Shown here piece after piece: positions 15,384-15,595 of a DNA stretch of 15,595 nt. The DNA lies in contig CALCTA010000124.1 of the NCBI GenBank assembly GCA_937893945.1, positions 1 to 15,595 on the forward strand, given 5' to 3'. How positions within the stretch are numbered: position 1 is the first letter of the stretch; every line of letters starts with the position of its first letter. Source of the DNA: an uncultured Clostridia bacterium (GTDB taxonomy: Bacteria; Bacillota; Clostridia; Oscillospirales; CAG-272). Position numbers and translations under genes: made by a program. The notes beneath the pieces were generated by a model. The model was not told where the DNA came from and did no database searches. It saw only the letters and a list, made by a program, of their open reading frames with translations.

Positions 15384-15412
15384 ATTATACACAAATAATA
15401 GAATTTTGTCAA
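15384..15412 (-). promoter_or_regulatory. Consensus sigma-A promoter of the symporter gene
   Basis: Read on the minus strand, TTGACA (15412-15407) and TATAAT (15389-15384) are both perfect and spaced by 17 bp. Transcription should start near 15376, giving a leader of roughly 75 nt. This placement rules out the longest possible start for the symporter. Confidence 0.9.
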
Positions 15413-15478
15413 TAAGTTGGCGCGAAAAAGCTTGAAAATATTGAATTTTTATTAGTGATCAAAACAAGAGGAGGGCTT

Positions 15479-15514
15479 ATGTTCTTTCTCGCAAGGGTGC
15501 TTGCAAAATTGTAG
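15479..15514 (+). other. Possible 11-residue mini-ORF with strong ribosome site
   Basis: AGGAGG (15469-15474) lies 4 nt before ATG 15479. The frame reads MFFLARVLAKL and stops within the GTAG of the repeat. I see no clear promoter before it. It contains a GCAAG/CTTGC hairpin (15491-15504). It may be a gene remnant cut by the repeat, or chance. Confidence 0.2.
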
Positions 15515-15547
15515 GGACCGGCGTCCTCGACGGTCCGCGACACATAA
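15509..15547. repeat. Interspersed repeat copy
   Basis: TTGTAGGGACCG followed by TCCTCGACGGTCCGC and ACATAA resembles 129-166 and the TGTAGGGG units at 26-102. GGACCG (15515-15520) can pair with CGGTCC (15531-15536). It belongs to the same family of short palindromic elements in intergenic space on both sides of the locus. Confidence 0.45.
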
Positions 15548-15551
15548 TTTC

Positions 15552-15591
15552 CGGCAGAGATGTTGTTTTCTCTGCCGATTTGTGTTATAAT
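15552..15591 (+). promoter_or_regulatory. Hairpin followed by extended -10 promoter leaving the window
   Basis: CGGCAGAGA (15552-15560) pairs perfectly with TCTCTGCCG (15569-15577). It is followed by TGTTATAAT (15583-15591), an extended -10 element preceded by GTG as at the other promoters here. The -35 position (15563-15568, TTGTTT) is poor. A gene just right of the window may start here. The hairpin lacks a long T-tract. Confidence 0.4.
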
Positions 15592-15595
15592 GGTG

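Noticed and set aside
15303..15392. N-terminal extension of the symporter to 15392
   Set aside because: The first codons fall on the promoter -10 box and upstream of the predicted transcription start; ATG 15302 has a ribosome site.

Overview
The window looks like chromosome of an anaerobic Gram-positive bacterium of the Bacillota (Clostridia type). Signs are consensus sigma-A promoters with 17-bp spacers, strong AGGAGG-type ribosome sites, many lipoproteins with Gram-positive style lipoboxes, U-tailed terminators and an AgcS-type amino acid carrier. Base composition is mixed, and ATA (Ile) and AGA (Arg) codons are common. I cannot name a genus from sequence alone.

Layout, left to right. Positions 1-209 hold no gene, only short GC-rich inverted repeats of an interspersed type. 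Positions 210-2361 are a two-gene metal operon: a stand-alone HMA metal-binding protein, then a P1B-type ATPase lacking its own N-terminal metal-binding domain. The residues point to Zn2+/Cd2+/Pb2+ export (ZntA/CadA type). Positions 2429-13886 are a tandem array of eight paralogues sharing a right-handed beta-helix (pectate-lyase-3-like) domain. Six are predicted lipoproteins built as signal peptide with lipobox, acidic linker, SAF-like domain, variable spacer, then beta-helix. In two of these the spacer is a helix with a strict four-residue E-L/I-x-x period. The other two (7253-8293 and 8512-9549) are only the beta-helix, with no signal peptide. On the minus strand, 13896-15302 encodes an alanine/glycine:cation symporter, convergent with the array across a 20-bp perfect hairpin. 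The right end (15413-15595) has no confident gene but holds another interspersed repeat copy and a hairpin plus a promoter-like site.

The array appears to have three transcription units. Unit 1 is three lipoprotein genes (promoter 2429-2457, terminator 7144-7187). Unit 2 is the first signal-less gene (promoter 7172-7200, whose -35 box lies inside the preceding terminator stem; terminator 8335-8367). Unit 3 is the second signal-less gene plus three lipoprotein genes (promoter 8409-8437, terminator 13843-13886). The promoters of units 2 and 3 are near-copies of each other.

Working model (inference): this locus makes a set of related surface-anchored beta-helix proteins, together with abundant unanchored forms of the same fold. 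Glycan binding or cleavage, adhesion, or assembly into a multi-subunit surface structure are all possible. I can assign no catalytic residues or substrate. The metal operon and the symporter look like ordinary neighbours with no evident functional link.
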